Assembly: GCF_023078275.1 (NCBI RefSeq)
Contig: NC_062974.1
Coordinates: 21,505,119 to 21,569,118 of the forward strand
Length of the DNA stretch: 64,000 nucleotides
Origin: Leguminivora glycinivorella
Lineage: Eukaryota > Arthropoda > Insecta > Lepidoptera > Tortricidae
Direction of reading: 5' to 3'
This document shows, in pieces, positions 9,725 through 20,800 of this stretch (its first letter is position 1; each line of letters opens with the position of its first letter). The notes beneath the pieces are model-generated. The model did no database searches and was not told where the DNA came from. It saw only the letters and a list, made by a program, of their open reading frames with translations. The position numbers and the translations under genes were made by a program.

Positions 9725-11840
9725 ATTGCAGCTAACCACAGTGCATTACCGCCATTACTCCACATTCCCTATTCTCCTAACGTTTGTCGTTCCGCTGGGG
9801 GTGTTGAAACCAACTGCAGGCCTATGAAGCTTGCAATTTTATCACATATCTACGTAGATAAAGCATCCGTCACGTTCTGGCAAGTATTGGCAGTGTGAGA
9901 GTGACAGATACGTTGATAAGTGATAAAATTGCAAGCATAATAGTCCGGCTGCGCCTCTACATACAAGTGAAAATTGTCCAGTCAAGTTACAATGTTAAGA
10001 CAAAGTATCAAAAGGACTTTATTGCTTCTACTTTAAGTTTGTGGATACATATTTTTGGCAGTTTGTCCGCATCTATGTTTAACACTGTACTGTGTGGGTT
10101 CGGCGTGACATATCTGCAAACGTAGCCAACGTGTCGCCTATCGAACAACAGTCTGGTTCTGTCACTTCAATACGTAAGAGAATGATCTTAGCTACGGTAA
10201 CGATATTATCGTGAGCGTTTGTGCATTTGGCTACGCACCCTGTAAAGATAGACTTATACTTTTGTACTGATATGGGCCGGCAACTCCTACAGTCCAGTGA
10301 AACTTATAGCTATGTTATTAGGATTTGAATTGGCATTTACAAAGATTATACTTTAATCCGAGCAGTCAACTTATCCGCACTGTGATGAAAGGCTTCCTGT
10401 GTATGTCTCGTTTGCATAACAGCTGGACTTTAGATGTTATTTCAATAATAACGGGTAATGTAAAATCGGTGTTGGTGATTATAAAATTGGAACAGTTGCA
10501 AATCATACAAAGTTAAATTTAACGAGGTAGCAAGAATGACTATTTAACAACAAGACTGAATAGTCGGTAATAAATGGGTAGGAATTTCTTTAGTTAACTA
10601 GATGTAGTAGATCATTATCATTGTCAGGTACATAATGTATTTATTCCGAAAATCAAGAGTCCACCGCGTGGAAGAAGTGAAACTTCGTACTGCGGAAATG
10701 AGAATAGGAAGGGGTATTTCAAAATCCGAGTTGGCAACACGCAACACTGAGCGTTTTAAATCGTTCTAAGTCGCATCAGAAGTTTCAGTTCAATAATTTG
10801 TTTATGAATTTTAGGATCAAAAATAAAGGAACATAATGGTACAGGAAGCTATGTAAACAATTCAGGCTTTCCCCCTTCACTTTTCCAGCGTTTCCCCCCG
10901 TCTATTTCACCTGCGCGGCCACTCTTCCGCGTCCCGCGAGCCACGCATTGTTTACCAACTTAATAATAGCCATTCCGAGAAGAGCTAGATGGGGTTTCGT
11001 TTTAGTTGGGTGCTTACTCGCGTGTGATGGTCGTCATTAATCGAACGTAAACTTCTAAGGAAATAAAATGTATCGTATGAGTTAGCAGATAAAGTGAAAA
11101 ATGTAATGGTTTTTCAAACTCTATCGTCACAGAGAGATACTTTAAAAGATAGATGTTAGACTGTTTATTTAAGTTAAGTTACATTTAAGTTTACTTACAT
11201 GTTTAGTTTTACTGTTAGGTACTTGATATTATTCAAAATATTTACTTTCCAATGCGGAACTCTGGTAGACAACCTAGGCCAACCCTATCTCTCATGCTGA
11301 TGGAGTGATGGTAGAATCCCTTGGCACGGCAGCATAAATGACGTCATCCGTAGGGCCCTTGCTAGTGCCGAAGTCCCGATCCTCGAGCCAAAACGCCTAG
11401 CTAGGGTAAACATTGGCGAAATAATGTTTGAAAATCTGTCGATTTCTCGTATTCGACTTCAAACAAAGGATACAAGTATAAGTATGGCCCAATTAGGATC
11501 TTAGTCAAATAATGTTTTTCATATCATATTTCATTCGTAATATTTATCTCGTCAATATCTACTTTGTGAATTCGATAGTCTTTTGATAGTTTTTAATTAC
11601 ACTTAACATTGACACATTGTCATTTATTTATAGGTGTGACAAAAATAAATCTTAATTTGATTTTATAAATCGGAAATGGTCGTATTAAAAATCAATTACA
11701 TTTTGATAGTATCGTTAGAAATCTTTTTACCAAAGTATAAACTAATATCGATTAACTGGACAGTTAAATATAACTCTTAATGATTTGAGTTAAGATGCTT
11801 TAATAATTTTATGTTGGTTACAAGTTGTCTTGGGTAATAT
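9725..11840. other. Mostly unannotated non-coding stretch
   Basis: Apart from the MITE fragment at 10153-10241 nothing is recognised. Two more GC-rich patches, about 10865-10950 and 11265-11410, differ from their AT-rich surroundings but hold no motif-bearing frame. Confidence 0.4.
10153..10241. mobile_element. Half copy of the GTAGCCGAATGGCA MITE
   Basis: It matches the right half of the copies at 42530-42688 and 53656-53813: CAATACG.AAGAG, TAGCTACGG, GATATTATCGTGAGCG, then TTTGGCTACGCACCCTG at the end. The left half is missing or unrecognisable. Confidence 0.65.
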
Positions 11841-11911
11841 ATTGGGTTGGTAAGAAATTAATGAGCGAATCATAACCAATATTGTAATTTTTATTTAATT
11901 TATTATTTTAA

Positions 11912-12934
11912 TCATTTATCAAAAATATAACGACCTTCGTTATCTACTACTTGTCTCCATCGTTCTGGTAAAGAATGAATAGCATCGGCGAAGAAGTTCT
12001 TAGGTTTAGATTCAAAAAACTCAGCTATGTACTGTCGTAGATGGGCTTGATCATCGAACTTTTTTTCATTCAAGGCATTGCTTAGCGATCTGAATAATGC
12101 GTAATCCGTAGGTGCCAAATCTGGAGAGTACGGTGGATGAGGTATCACTTTCCAACCTAGCTCCAATAGCTTTAGCCGAGTCACTTTTGCAATGTGTGGG
12201 CGAGCATTGTCGTGTAAGAAAAAAACTTTAGCATGCTGTGGACGATTCTGACAGATTTTTTGGTTTAAATTTTCAAGCTGATTACAGTATACTGATGCGG
12301 TAACAGTCATTCCACTTGGTAGGAGTTCCCAGTGAATAATACCATGAATATCCCACCAAACGGACAGCATAACTTTTTTCGGGTGAGGCTCTGTTTTTGG
12401 TGCCTCTATTCCTTTTTCGTTTGGAGCTAGCCACTGACGTTTGCGTGTGTGATTTATATATAAGACCCTTTTTTCATCTCCAGTGATAAAATGGTCCAAC
12501 CAGTTTAATGTGCGGCGAAAAGACAGAAGTTGTATGCAGATATCGGCACGGCGGTTTAGTTGATCTCTATCAAGTTCGTGCGGTATCCAAACACTGTATT
12601 TGTAGTTTTTTCTCAACTCGTGTAAATGTGTTTCTATGGTGACATGAGAGCAGCCTAACTCGGTAGCAAGAGTACGACTCGTTAGCCTCGGATCTCCTTC
12701 AATTAAGGTTTTTAATTTGGCTACATCAATCTTCACCGGTCGACCAGACATAGGTTGATCTGATAATGAAAAGTCGCCACTACGAAACCGCTGGAACCAT
12801 CGTTTCGCCGTGGCCTCAGACACAACTTCAGGAGCAACACGCTGACATATATTACGCACTGCTTCGGCGGCTGAATGGCCAGACTGAAATTCATATAGTA
12901 AGCAATGCCTTACATGCACTTTTAATTCGTCCAT
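11912..12934 (-). CDS. mariner transposase, intact 340-aa D,D34D enzyme
   Basis: The enzyme would cut the element out and reinsert it at TA sites in the nucleus. The N-terminal ~115 residues form two helix-turn-helix units for binding the terminal repeats: SAAEAVRNICQ near residue 21 and TSRTLATELGCSHVTIETHL at residues 85-104. The WIPHEL linker motif is at 116-121. The catalytic domain has D153 (TGDEK), D242 (HDNARPH) and D277 (YSPDLAPTDY), with exactly 34 residues between the last two, the mariner D,D34D pattern. Length fits the family's usual ~340-350. There is no stop, frameshift or intron. The first ATG, 12932-12934, gives the expected start; the stop is TGA at 11912-11914. Only 45 bp separate the stop from the left terminal repeat. 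I see no inactivating change, but activity cannot be judged from sequence alone. Confidence 0.96.
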   Translation of the reverse strand: MDELKVHVRHCLLYEFQSGHSAAEAVRNICQRVAPEVVSEATAKRWFQRFRSGDFSLSDQPMSGRPVKIDVAKLKTLIEGDPRLTSRTLATELGCSHVTIETHLHELRKNYKYSVWIPHELDRDQLNRRADICIQLLSFRRTLNWLDHFITGDEKRVLYINHTRKRQWLAPNEKGIEAPKTEPHPKKVMLSVWWDIHGIIHWELLPSGMTVTASVYCNQLENLNQKICQNRPQHAKVFFLHDNARPHIAKVTRLKLLELGWKVIPHPPYSPDLAPTDYALFRSLSNALNEKKFDDQAHLRQYIAEFFESKPKNFFADAIHSLPERWRQVVDNEGRYIFDK

Positions 12935-12998
12935 TTTCTTCCTTATATTAGCTCGGCGACAGCTAGTGAATGACTGACGAGAAACTGTGCGACTCGCC

Positions 12999-13008
12999 CT
13001 TTATATAC
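12999..13008 (-). promoter_or_regulatory. Possible TATA box of the mariner transposase
   Basis: Read on the minus strand, GTATATAAAGGG lies about 70 bp upstream of the ATG and inside the element, a sensible distance for a short leader. Inferred from position and motif only. Confidence 0.4.
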
Positions 13009-13094
13009 TTTCGACCATAGAAGATTCTAGAACTCTCTCAAAAATTTTATGTGGAATTCAATCGAGCGCTCATTACTTTCTTACCAACCCAATA

Positions 13095-13795
13095 GTTTAA
13101 TTGATGTTCGGGATCGATTAAAAAACTCGCTCATTACGAAATGTAGCCATTATTTATTTATGCTTAATATGCATGCTGATATAACTTACCACATAGGTTA
13201 TTCGAACAGTATTGTTTGGGCCAGTAGTGGGCGAACTTTTTTCATTGGAAGTCAAAATTTGAAGGAATTTTATTGTTGCTGGACGTATCACACACCACTG
13301 TAGGCAATGTGTGATGCTGAGGGCTGGACAGAGCAAATGCTAAACAGATTTATCGAACTATAGACGACTATAAAACAGCAGGGCTGAAGTACGCGCATCA
13401 GCGCAAAGCACTTTATGAGCAGCAGTTTACGGAGAGCTCGTTTACAGCAAAGAAATGCTGCTTTTACTCCCAGTTAAATAGGCCGATTTCTCATACAAAC
13501 GACACTCCAGTCTGTTAAGTGGCATATTTATGAGCTAATTAAATTTATAATTCTGAGATTTCTGGTGTGAAGGTGACCTAGAATTCCACCAGTTGTTACG
13601 AGTATGACAACTGGTGGTATTCAGTCCTGATGCTGCATTGCATCCCTAAATTTAGGCAATAATCCTATCAGTCAGACCTGTGCTTCAAGGACAAAGGGCC
13701 TTTCGTTTTTTTAGACCATAGTTTATACTTTTACCAATCCTTTAAACTGCGTTCAGGATTCAGACGTATCCAGTAAATGATAATCTTAGGTGTAA
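13095..13795. other. Non-coding stretch, nothing recognised
   Basis: Contains one small hairpin (CCACCAGTTGT/ACAACTGGTGG, about 13589-13615) and otherwise no repeat boundary or motif-bearing frame. Confidence 0.4.
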
Positions 13796-13797
13796 TC

Positions 13798-13930
13798 TTG
13801 TAATTGTACCATCTGGAATGCGTTTTCCCTCGCATCAGATACTTCCGCGGTTCCGCTGAGTGGCGCCGCTTGAGAAACACTATTCATGGTCAATATAGCG
13901 AGATGGTAGAACGCATGGTTAGGTTTCACA
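13798..13930 (+). repeat. Repeat pair, copy 1
   Basis: Shares TCTGGAATGC.TTTTC, GCATCAGATACTTCCGCGG, TTCCGCTG, TGCCGCT and TAGCGAGAT, in order and spacing, with 14457-14590. The GC-rich core contrasts with its AT-rich flanks. Family not identified. Confidence 0.65.
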
Positions 13931-14456
13931 TCCCTATGAAACACTACGTAAAATATCTTCAAAAAAATAAATTATGGTGCAAAATAGACGCGTGTTCAAA
14001 AAAGAAAAAATATTCTTTCTTAAGGTTTCATTTTCATGTACGTCATTAGAGTGGACTTGCAGCCTAACTGAAATAGAATAATACACCTGATTGTTCTCTC
14101 ACGCACTAAGATTATTTGTAAGCTTACGAATAATTCAAACTATGTACTTACTTGATGCTTATGAAATACCGAAAACAGAGGTCAACCATTTTACGGAGCC
14201 AAATAATAAAATCAAGACTACAAATCGCGAATTCTATAAATACGCTCAACATTACGTCGTATAGGATACACTAAATCGGTATATAGATTAATAATTTAAT
14301 AGGTACCAATTTGTGTTGATACTAGCACAGTAAAATTATTTTCTCTTAGAATGCAATGTCTGTTGTAACAGATATTTGAAGTATCAATCGATACTTACTT
14401 AAAAACGTTAACGTTTCGCCTCGTTCCACCCTACAGTAAACATGATCTTAGCAGAT

Positions 14457-14590
14457 CATATAATTGTCTGGAATGCATTTTCACTGCATCAGATCTGATA
14501 CTTCCGCGGTTCCGCTGCATAGTGCCGCTGTGAAAAGCGTTTATGGTCGGCGTAGCGAGATAACCGCAGGGATCGGTATGTGTTACCGGT
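14457..14590 (+). repeat. Repeat pair, copy 2
   Basis: Direct copy of 13798-13930 about 660 bp downstream, with a short CAGATCTGATA insertion or duplication in the middle. No inverted ends or target duplication were seen. Confidence 0.65.
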
Positions 14591-14825
14591 ACTAAGTAAA
14601 TTACTTTGATCTAATGATATAATCAAAGATAAAAAGAGTTTCTAGCTTTAAGATGATGATAAAACCTTCGTCAAATATTAGTTCTAGATATTGACTCGAC
14701 GTGTTGGTTTGTCAGATTCAAAAATTACATTTCTTCAAACCCTTTCGTTTTACCACTTTTGACACATCATGATCCATAATAGTATCTAGAGTTGATAATG
14801 TACCTATGACATACGTAATATTATA

Positions 14826-15380
14826 GTAGAACCCGCTTAAAACGATTCTGAGGGGACCCAGCCAAAAAAGCGTATTATACGGGAAATCGTATTAAACGTG
14901 AAAAAATTGTGGTTTTTAATCGTAAACACTTAATATGGTTATTTTTTCTTGGAGAGATAATGCTTTTCTTCCTATTTTTGACATCACTGAACCAAAGATG
15001 GGACAAAGAATTCAGAAACTCAGCACCACAGCAGTGATAATGACCGAAGTTTATGTAGGTAGGTACGAACTATAGCACTAACCACTCAGTTAGGACGACA
15101 AATTACAAGTTTATCATTACGGGTGGCGGTGGCGGTGTCGCCCAGAATCGCGTAATTAGTACAGTACAATTAGTTCCGATTTTTGTCACCCGCATAAATA
15201 AAGTTGTAAAAAATAAAATTGTCAAGGTGGGTGGTTTTAGATGGTGTATTAAGCGGGGACGCGAGTCGTATTAACCGTGAAAAAATGTCTGGAAACAAGT
15301 CTCAAATTGTAGGGACCGGCATAAAATAGCGTAATATGCGGGAAATCGTATTAAACGTGATCGTTTTAACCGGGTTCTAC
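14826..15380. mobile_element. pogo/Tigger-like non-autonomous element
   Basis: The ends GTAGAACCCGCTTAAAACGAT and the complement of ATCGTTTTAACCGGGTTCTAC match over ~20 bp, with TA outside both (14824-14825, 15381-15382). Such AGTAGAACC-type ends and TA targets are typical of pogo/Tigger elements. The unit CGGGAAATCGTATTAAACGTG occurs near both ends, and a third variant (GTCGTATTAACCGTGAAAAA) lies near 15265, consistent with subterminal transposase sites. No transposase coding sequence remains. Confidence 0.75.
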
Positions 15381-15384
15381 TAAT

Positions 15385-16050
15385 AATAATGTTCGAATCG
15401 CACGAGTTAGCTTTGCTTTAGAACGGGTTGATAAATTTCTTACACTTTGCACCTAATAATGTGCTTGAAAAGAATGATAATTACGAGTAACTAAGCAGTG
15501 AAGATTTGGACAGGACACCCCTTAATTGTTAAGATAACGTTATACTTTCTCCCTTTAAAATTAGATATTGCCTATTGGTCGATAAATATTATTATTCATA
15601 GTGCTTTAAAGTGCGAGCACGCAATTAATAAAATATGTGTAAGTGAGATGAGATAATACAAGTTTCCTTAAGTAACTTAGGTACTTACTTTAGTAATTAA
15701 GTTTGTTATTCTGCATAAACCAGGAGTAAAACCAAACCGTCCGTTCCTAGGCGCTTCTCCACACAATTTAGTCTTGCAGAAGCCATCGGGGCCCTAATTA
15801 GACTAATTTGCCTTGCGTTTGCGTCATGGAAGTTAGGTAAGGACTGTCAAAGAAACGTAGTGTACTAAGTTTACTATTTATGGTTGTTTTCGATTTTCTG
15901 CTGCTAATGGAAATAGCCTGACATTTGTATGCGATTTATAAGGAAATGAGTGTTTATGTAATTTTAATTATGTTTGATACTTCGCTCAGCGCTCTATATC
16001 CAGTATCTACGTCGTAGATGATTTCATGTCATAATATTTGCTTTACAAAT
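15385..16050. other. Non-coding stretch, nothing recognised
   Basis: AT-rich, without inverted repeats, tRNA-like motifs or motif-bearing frames that I could see. Confidence 0.4.
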
Positions 16051-16187
16051 GTGAGTGTGATCAGTAAAACATCCCACTTTGTCCGTTACCATTAAGGCGA
16101 GATTTACTTGTATCTTTATAATGAATAAACTGAAAAAGCGGCTTTATAGCAATCGACAAAGTGGGACGTTTTCCCGTGCACACTCAC
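16051..16187. mobile_element. MITE with 36-bp inverted ends
   Basis: GTGAGTGTG...AAAAC.TCCCACTTTGTC at the left pairs with GACAAAGTGGGACGTTTT...CACACTCAC at the right, giving about 36-bp ends with a few mismatches. The left half recurs at 49229-49300, where it runs into a Helitron-like copy. Confidence 0.75.
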
Positions 16188-16296
16188 AAATAGGATTAGG
16201 GAGAACTTGTTTTGAAGCATGAGGATAGAGATGTGACATTATTGTGACCGTAACATGACAGTACTGAAATTTCTTTTGTTTTTGACTATTTTTACT

Positions 16297-16486
16297 AATG
16301 AGGAGGCACACTGACATTTTATCCCGCCAGACGGCAAGTTTAGTGTCTAGGCATGTCACTGTCATTCATATGTGTGTGAGAGAAAAAAATATCTTCTTCC
16401 TGCTCTCACGTATGAAATTCTTTATCTGTGCAATGGACTAATAAGGTGGCGCCATTTGTCATAATCTTTGAGTGTGCCTCCTCATT
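16297..16486. mobile_element. MITE with ~17-bp inverted ends
   Basis: AATGAGGAGGCACACT at the left is repeated in inverted form (AGTGTGCCTCCTCATT) at the right, about 190 bp apart. The interior has no gene; the 73-codon minus-strand frame at 16144-16365 is accidental. Target duplication not clear. Confidence 0.65.
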
Positions 16487-16489
16487 CTT

Positions 16490-17540
16490 CGTTAGCAGAA
16501 AAAAAGTTCCGTATTGCAAATAATCTGTCAACACAGGTTTATTAGTGTGTATTATTATCTTGATGTTTTAAGGTACCTAAGTTCTATTTTTTACAGCCAT
16601 CACAGCAGACCTTTTAATAAAGAAACAAACCATAAAGTATGTCCACCAGGCAAAGAGGATCAAGTATTATAGAGAGTTACTGTCAAAGGAAAATGTGTAA
16701 TCACAGTGCATAGACTGCCATCTCTCGACACATGCTTAAAACTTTTGAACCTCAGTTTTGACAATTTGGCCTATATTCTTAGCTTGATATGTGTTAAAAT
16801 GTCAAATATAGCGCCATCTAGCCGAGCGTCCCCCAAAGGTGTATCGCCATCTAGGTCGCCGTACCTTTTTCTGTATGGTTTTGAGGTACGTTTTTTTCTT
16901 AGACTTTATCTGTCTATACGGAGTTACATATATATGTCTTTGCCACCAGGTATAAAACTTAAATGTCAACTGCAGTGGTGAAATCACAAGTTTATCTTTT
17001 ACCTATAAACACTACGAACACGTGAGTATTTATACCAACAAGTTTTAGCAAACGCATACCTTTGAAAACAATTAACGTTACGATACAGTTTACTACACGA
17101 GTTGCTACACCAGGCCTTGCTCCAAATTAATTGTGGAGAAAAACTAGTTGAATTCTTAGATTGGTGCATGACGCGCATGGCTTGCTGTCGGCGTGGTTCA
17201 GATATTTGTTTTGTTTTTTACTTGCTGGATAACATTCTATCATTGAATTGTATAAGATAGATCGAATGGAACATAACTACCGGATAAAGTACAGTGTGGA
17301 CACACATTTTTTTTCGGTGAATTACCACAGAGCCAGTAATCACGTGTGTTGTGGCCCGCGGTGTCACATGGTTGTATGTTTATGACCTTTTACATTTACA
17401 TAAAAAGAACGTTAGAGCGAAAAAGACAGATATGTGAGATATGTGTCCAAGATAACTATATGGAAGATCTCTCTCTCTCTCTCGTCCCATCCTCAAAAAA
17501 AGTTAGGCAGTCTGCAGTCGGCAGTAATGTTGCTCGTCGT
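16490..17540. other. Non-coding stretch with a (CT)n run
   Basis: Holds a short (CT)n run at about 17469-17484 and a pair of CGCCATCTAG motifs near 16815 and 16850. The 91-codon frame at 16706-16981 has no recognisable domain. Confidence 0.4.
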
Positions 17541-17685
17541 GGAGATCCTCTGTGATCTCTAGAAGCCCAAGTTACAGGCATTGCCTAGTTTGGGATCCAC
17601 TGACCACTCGTATACATGATGCCTGTAAATTGTATAAATATGTATTGTCAATAAAGTATTTCTTTTCTATTCTATTTTTTTATTT
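17541..17685 (+). mobile_element. Probable retroelement 3' end with AATAAA and TTCTATTC tail
   Basis: A GC-balanced segment is followed by TGTCAATAAAGTATTT and a TTCTTTTCTATTCTATTT tail. A similar end, TTAAATAAATGTTTCC followed by TATTCTTTTCTATTC, occurs at about 25920-25955. The poly(A) signal plus a simple tail suggests a truncated LINE or retroposon. No reading frame survives. Confidence 0.4.
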
Positions 17686-17689
17686 ACCT

Positions 17690-18369
17690 GAAATAAGGAA
17701 GAATGCCTTTATTGCAAATCTTTTGACAGTCATATGTGTATGTACTTTTGTAAGTAAGTATACCTGCATAAATTATGAACACAATTTTACCCAGAAACTC
17801 GTTCACATGCGTGTTTGGCAAGCACATTAAGAGATCACGACAGGGCCAGTTTTCATCTAACGTGTTCCATGTTGCAACCAGCAAGGCTTTACGAATAACA
17901 AAGTAGGAAAAAATACGGTTAATCTGCTTACGCCGTATTAAACATGTCACTTGACTAATTTAAACCTTTGGAACTTGTAACTTACCACACCTAACATACA
18001 TCTTGTAACTCAGTTGCGTTGGTGGTAGGTACACACGTAAATAGAAAACCATTTTGAACTTAATGAGTATATTATCGATAATACGATCAAACAAATAATG
18101 AAAGAATGTGCAATTGTGCACTGGTCTGCTTATTATATATTTAGAGGTATATTTATTTATTCAATTACAATCATAAGCTTACAGTGTGGTATCAAAGCGC
18201 CTATAATGTTATCAAGAAGTATTTAACAATACAATACAATTACTAAAGCAGAAGGTTCAATTAATCAAGTACATAAATTAAGTTATAACTAAATTTATTA
18301 CAAAGTGCGCGTATTTTACACAATAAAGTGATGTGAAAGTGATTGATAAAAATCCAGACATTCATACTT
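17690..18369. other. Non-coding stretch, nothing recognised
   Basis: AT-rich; the 88-codon minus-strand frame at 17684-17950 carries no known motif. Confidence 0.4.
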
Positions 18370-18547
18370 TCATACTAATATTATAAATGGGAAAGTGTGT
18401 GTGTCTGTTTCTTTGTTCGTCTTTCACGGCAAAACGGAGCGACGAATAGACGTGATTTTTTAAGTGGAGATAGTTGAAGGGATGGAGGGTGACATAAACT
18501 ACTTTTTGTCTATTTGTAACGCGAGCGTAGCCGCGGGCAAAAGCTAG
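18370..18547 (+). mobile_element. Helitron-like element, family H1
   Basis: Runs from TCATACTAATATTATAAATGG to GGGCAAAAGCTAG, followed by T, with the conserved CTTTCACGGCAAAACGGAGC core. About 178 bp, non-coding. The base before TC is T rather than A; an earlier TTCATAC just upstream may be the true tip or a small duplication. Confidence 0.85.
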
Positions 18548-18635
18548 TATGTTATATTTAGACATTCCAAAATACCATAGTTTGTCGCCTGTGGTATTTC
18601 CGGATGGATACTGATACGACCTTCAAGAAAAGAGC

Positions 18636-18770
18636 GTACACTCATCCTAGGCCGGCAACGCACCTCCAACACTTCTGATGTTTCGGGTGTCCATGGGCAG
18701 CAGTGATCGCTTACCATCAGGCGATCTGTCTGCTCGTTTGCCTCCTATATCATGGAAAAACATTTAAAAT
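18636..18770 (+). mobile_element. LINE-derived repeat fragment
   Basis: Contains GGCCGGCAACGCACC, GGTGTCCATGGGCAGCAG, GATCGCTTACCATCAGGCGA and CTGCTCGTTTGCCTCC in the order of a repeat that I recall as very common in Lepidoptera, probably the 3' region of a LINE. A related inverted piece (CGCCTGATGGAAAGCGGTCA) sits at about 44947-44990. No intact reading frame. Confidence 0.55.
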
Positions 18771-19403
18771 CATGCCTAATAAACCAGTTCCAATATACAG
18801 TAAACCTGAACTTGAACACTGCAAAAAGGAGAAATGTGATATGTGGAATTTTGCGGTATTTGCTTACCACAAACTTTGCTCTGTATGTGTTTATCTACGC
18901 AGTCTTATAAAAAAAGCCATAGGAAACTGCAACATAAGCGCAACCTGCGGAAAGCAGGTGTTCAATAAAAACTTCATCCGGATCGTATTAGCATAACAAT
19001 GTGATTGCGAGATCATTATGATCATGTCACTTTTTTCGTGGGTAATTGTTACATGCCGCGCTTATGCATAACATTTGTGATTAATTACACTGTCATACAT
19101 TTTATGCTACGAAGTTCCTTTAATGTCTCAAGGTATTAGACAACTGGTAGAAAGTGATATCGATTAGATATGGGCGACTAGACTTACGTAAGTTTATAGC
19201 ATTCCTAGTTTATAGGGATTGCTATAGTGCTACGGATATGCTATTTTGTAATAATCTGAAATAGACGTTAAACTTTCCTGAGACATATTAAAATATTTAT
19301 TGAATCACTGGTTGTACTGGAGTTTATATCCCGCCCGCCCGTATTCCGGCATATAGTAGTAGTGATATAATAACGTGAGTAAAACTATTGATTCCTTAAA
19401 AAC

Positions 19404-19545
19404 CTGAAATAGATACCATACTCTAAAGAAAAAGTGGATAAGCCCACTGGTGGCGAAGCCAGGAATCGAACTTGGGTCTCCAGCTATCGCGGCTGACGCG
19501 TTTGACCCTGACCGCCGTAGTACCCATCGAAAGTGTATGTTATCT
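19404..19545 (-). mobile_element. tRNA-cored inverted-repeat element, decayed copy
   Basis: On the minus strand, a tRNA-like core with B-box-like TTCGATTCC and the end GCCACCAGTGGGC is flanked by degenerate copies of the arms seen at 49.8 kb: left GAAATAGATACCATACTC and right AAAGTGTATGTTATCTCC. The short plus-strand frame at 19450-19707 is incidental. Confidence 0.65.
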
Positions 19546-19576
19546 CCGAAGGTTAGGCTAGGCGCCTTTGTCCAAC

Positions 19577-19725
19577 CCTTAAGTGCGTTTTCACATTATT
19601 CGATCCGATATCGGATGCAGGAAGGATATTCAAAGGCAACAATCAAAAATGGCGGCTTAAATGTACGAGATATCGATCGGCCCTACATACGATATCGGAT
19701 CGGATGATGTGAAAATGCACTAAGG
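19577..19725. mobile_element. GATATCGGAT palindromic MITE, copy 1 of 2
   Basis: The ends CCCTTAAGTGCGTTTTCACA and TGTGAAAATGCACTAAGGG are inverted, followed inward by CGATCCGATATCGGATG, itself partly palindromic. A related copy is at 43353-43490. Non-coding. Target duplication unclear because the palindrome runs into the flank. Confidence 0.8.
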
Positions 19726-19822
19726 GCGAGCACGTGTGCTTGCACTATACGAATCCTTTGCAGAATTACGATATAACAAGAGCGATTTTGTAATAACTTT
19801 TGTATGTGAAAGTAAGTGGCGA

Positions 19823-20083
19823 CCGGTCTGGCTCAGTCGGTAGTGACCCTGCCTGCTAAGCCGCGGTCCTGGGTTCGAATCCCGGTAAGGGCATTTATTT
19901 GTGTGATGAGCACAGATATTTGTTCCTTTGTCATGGATGTTTTCTATGTATATATGTATTTTCTATGTATATAAGTATCTATTTAAATATGTATATCGTC
20001 GCTTAGTACCCATAGTACAAGCTTTGCTTAGTTTGGGGCTAAGTTGATCTGTGTAAGGTGTCCCCAATATTTATTTATTTATT
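19823..20083 (+). mobile_element. tRNA-derived SINE with 10-bp target duplication
   Basis: The head carries Pol III A-box-like TGGCTCAGTCGGTAG and a good B box, GGTTCGAATCC. A body follows (GTGTGATGAGCACAGATATT, then AAGCTTTGCTTAGTTTGGGG), then a TTTATTTATT tail. TAAGTGGCGA is present on both sides (19813-19822 and 20084-20093), a perfect 10-bp duplication from LINE-driven insertion. A second full copy is at 39280 and a variant at 34513. Confidence 0.9.
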
Positions 20084-20093
20084 TAAGTGGCGA

Positions 20094-20641
20094 TACCTAG
20101 TTTCGACATAACCTTAAGTCTAGGCAGCGCTATTGTGTTTTGTTGAAATCACGTCCATGTTTACATTCCTCAATGGTACGCCAAATAAGAAGAGAAGCGC
20201 TGAAAAGGCTTGTTGCAGCGTGGAAAAGAATTCTAAGAAAGTTTCCACTTTCACGATTTGTGTATGTTTTTCAATGCGCTTAGTTAAAGCCGTTTAAATA
20301 AACATATGCAATATGTGAATTAGGTACTCTGCACGTTCTTCAGTCAGAAAGGATTTACTAAAGTCCTGATTGCCACCAAGCTTCGATCTTGGATTTTTTT
20401 TAGGTTTTCGCAATAACCTCCATATATGTGTAAGAATAGTTTTGGCATTTCCGTTTTTGTAAGAGATCTTAATCTCGTCCGACCTTAAAACATTTAAAGG
20501 TTTCTTCGAAGCGTCGAATCTCCTTGTTATAAGTAAATATTGGAAATCATTATTATGCTATATTTCTCGTCTAATTTTATGCACATGAGTAGGTTACTTA
20601 GTCAGGTATCTCGTCGAACCAAAAATTAAGAGATTTCAAGA
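20094..20641. other. Non-coding stretch, nothing recognised
   Basis: No repeat ends, tRNA-like motif or motif-bearing frame noticed. Confidence 0.4.
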
Positions 20642-20800
20642 ACCCGTGCGGCTGGGTGGTCGAGCGAGCGGTAATGGCATTTAGCCGCGTATGAAGACGT
20701 CGCCGACTGACTAAAGACCGTAGAGGACTGGGTACGATTCCCGGCTCCGCCCGCAGCGCAGTGAACTGTCGCTTTTTCGTTCGTGTGTTTTATGTATCTA
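20642..20800 (+). mobile_element. Possible tRNA-derived SINE, different head
   Basis: GTGGTCGAGCGAGCGGTAA resembles an A box and GGTACGATTCCCGG a B box, about 75 bp apart, with GC-rich sequence between and an AT-rich body after. Spacing is long for a simple tRNA head and no tail or target duplication is visible, so this remains tentative. Confidence 0.4.

Larger units (their letters stand above)
11842..13092 (-). mobile_element. Complete mariner element
   Basis: A 1251-bp element with 26-bp terminal inverted repeats (11842-11867 and 13067-13092) that start TTGGGTTGGTAAGAAA and differ at one position. TA lies on both sides (11840-11841, 13093-13094). It carries one uninterrupted transposase gene on the minus strand. 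Intact ends, intact gene and matching repeats suggest a fairly recent insertion. Subfamily is uncertain; the TTGGGTTGG-type ends recall cecropia- or elegans-type mariners. Confidence 0.95.

Noticed and set aside
19450..19707. 85-codon protein
   Set aside because: It runs across a tRNA-like core and a MITE; no domain and no plausible promoter.
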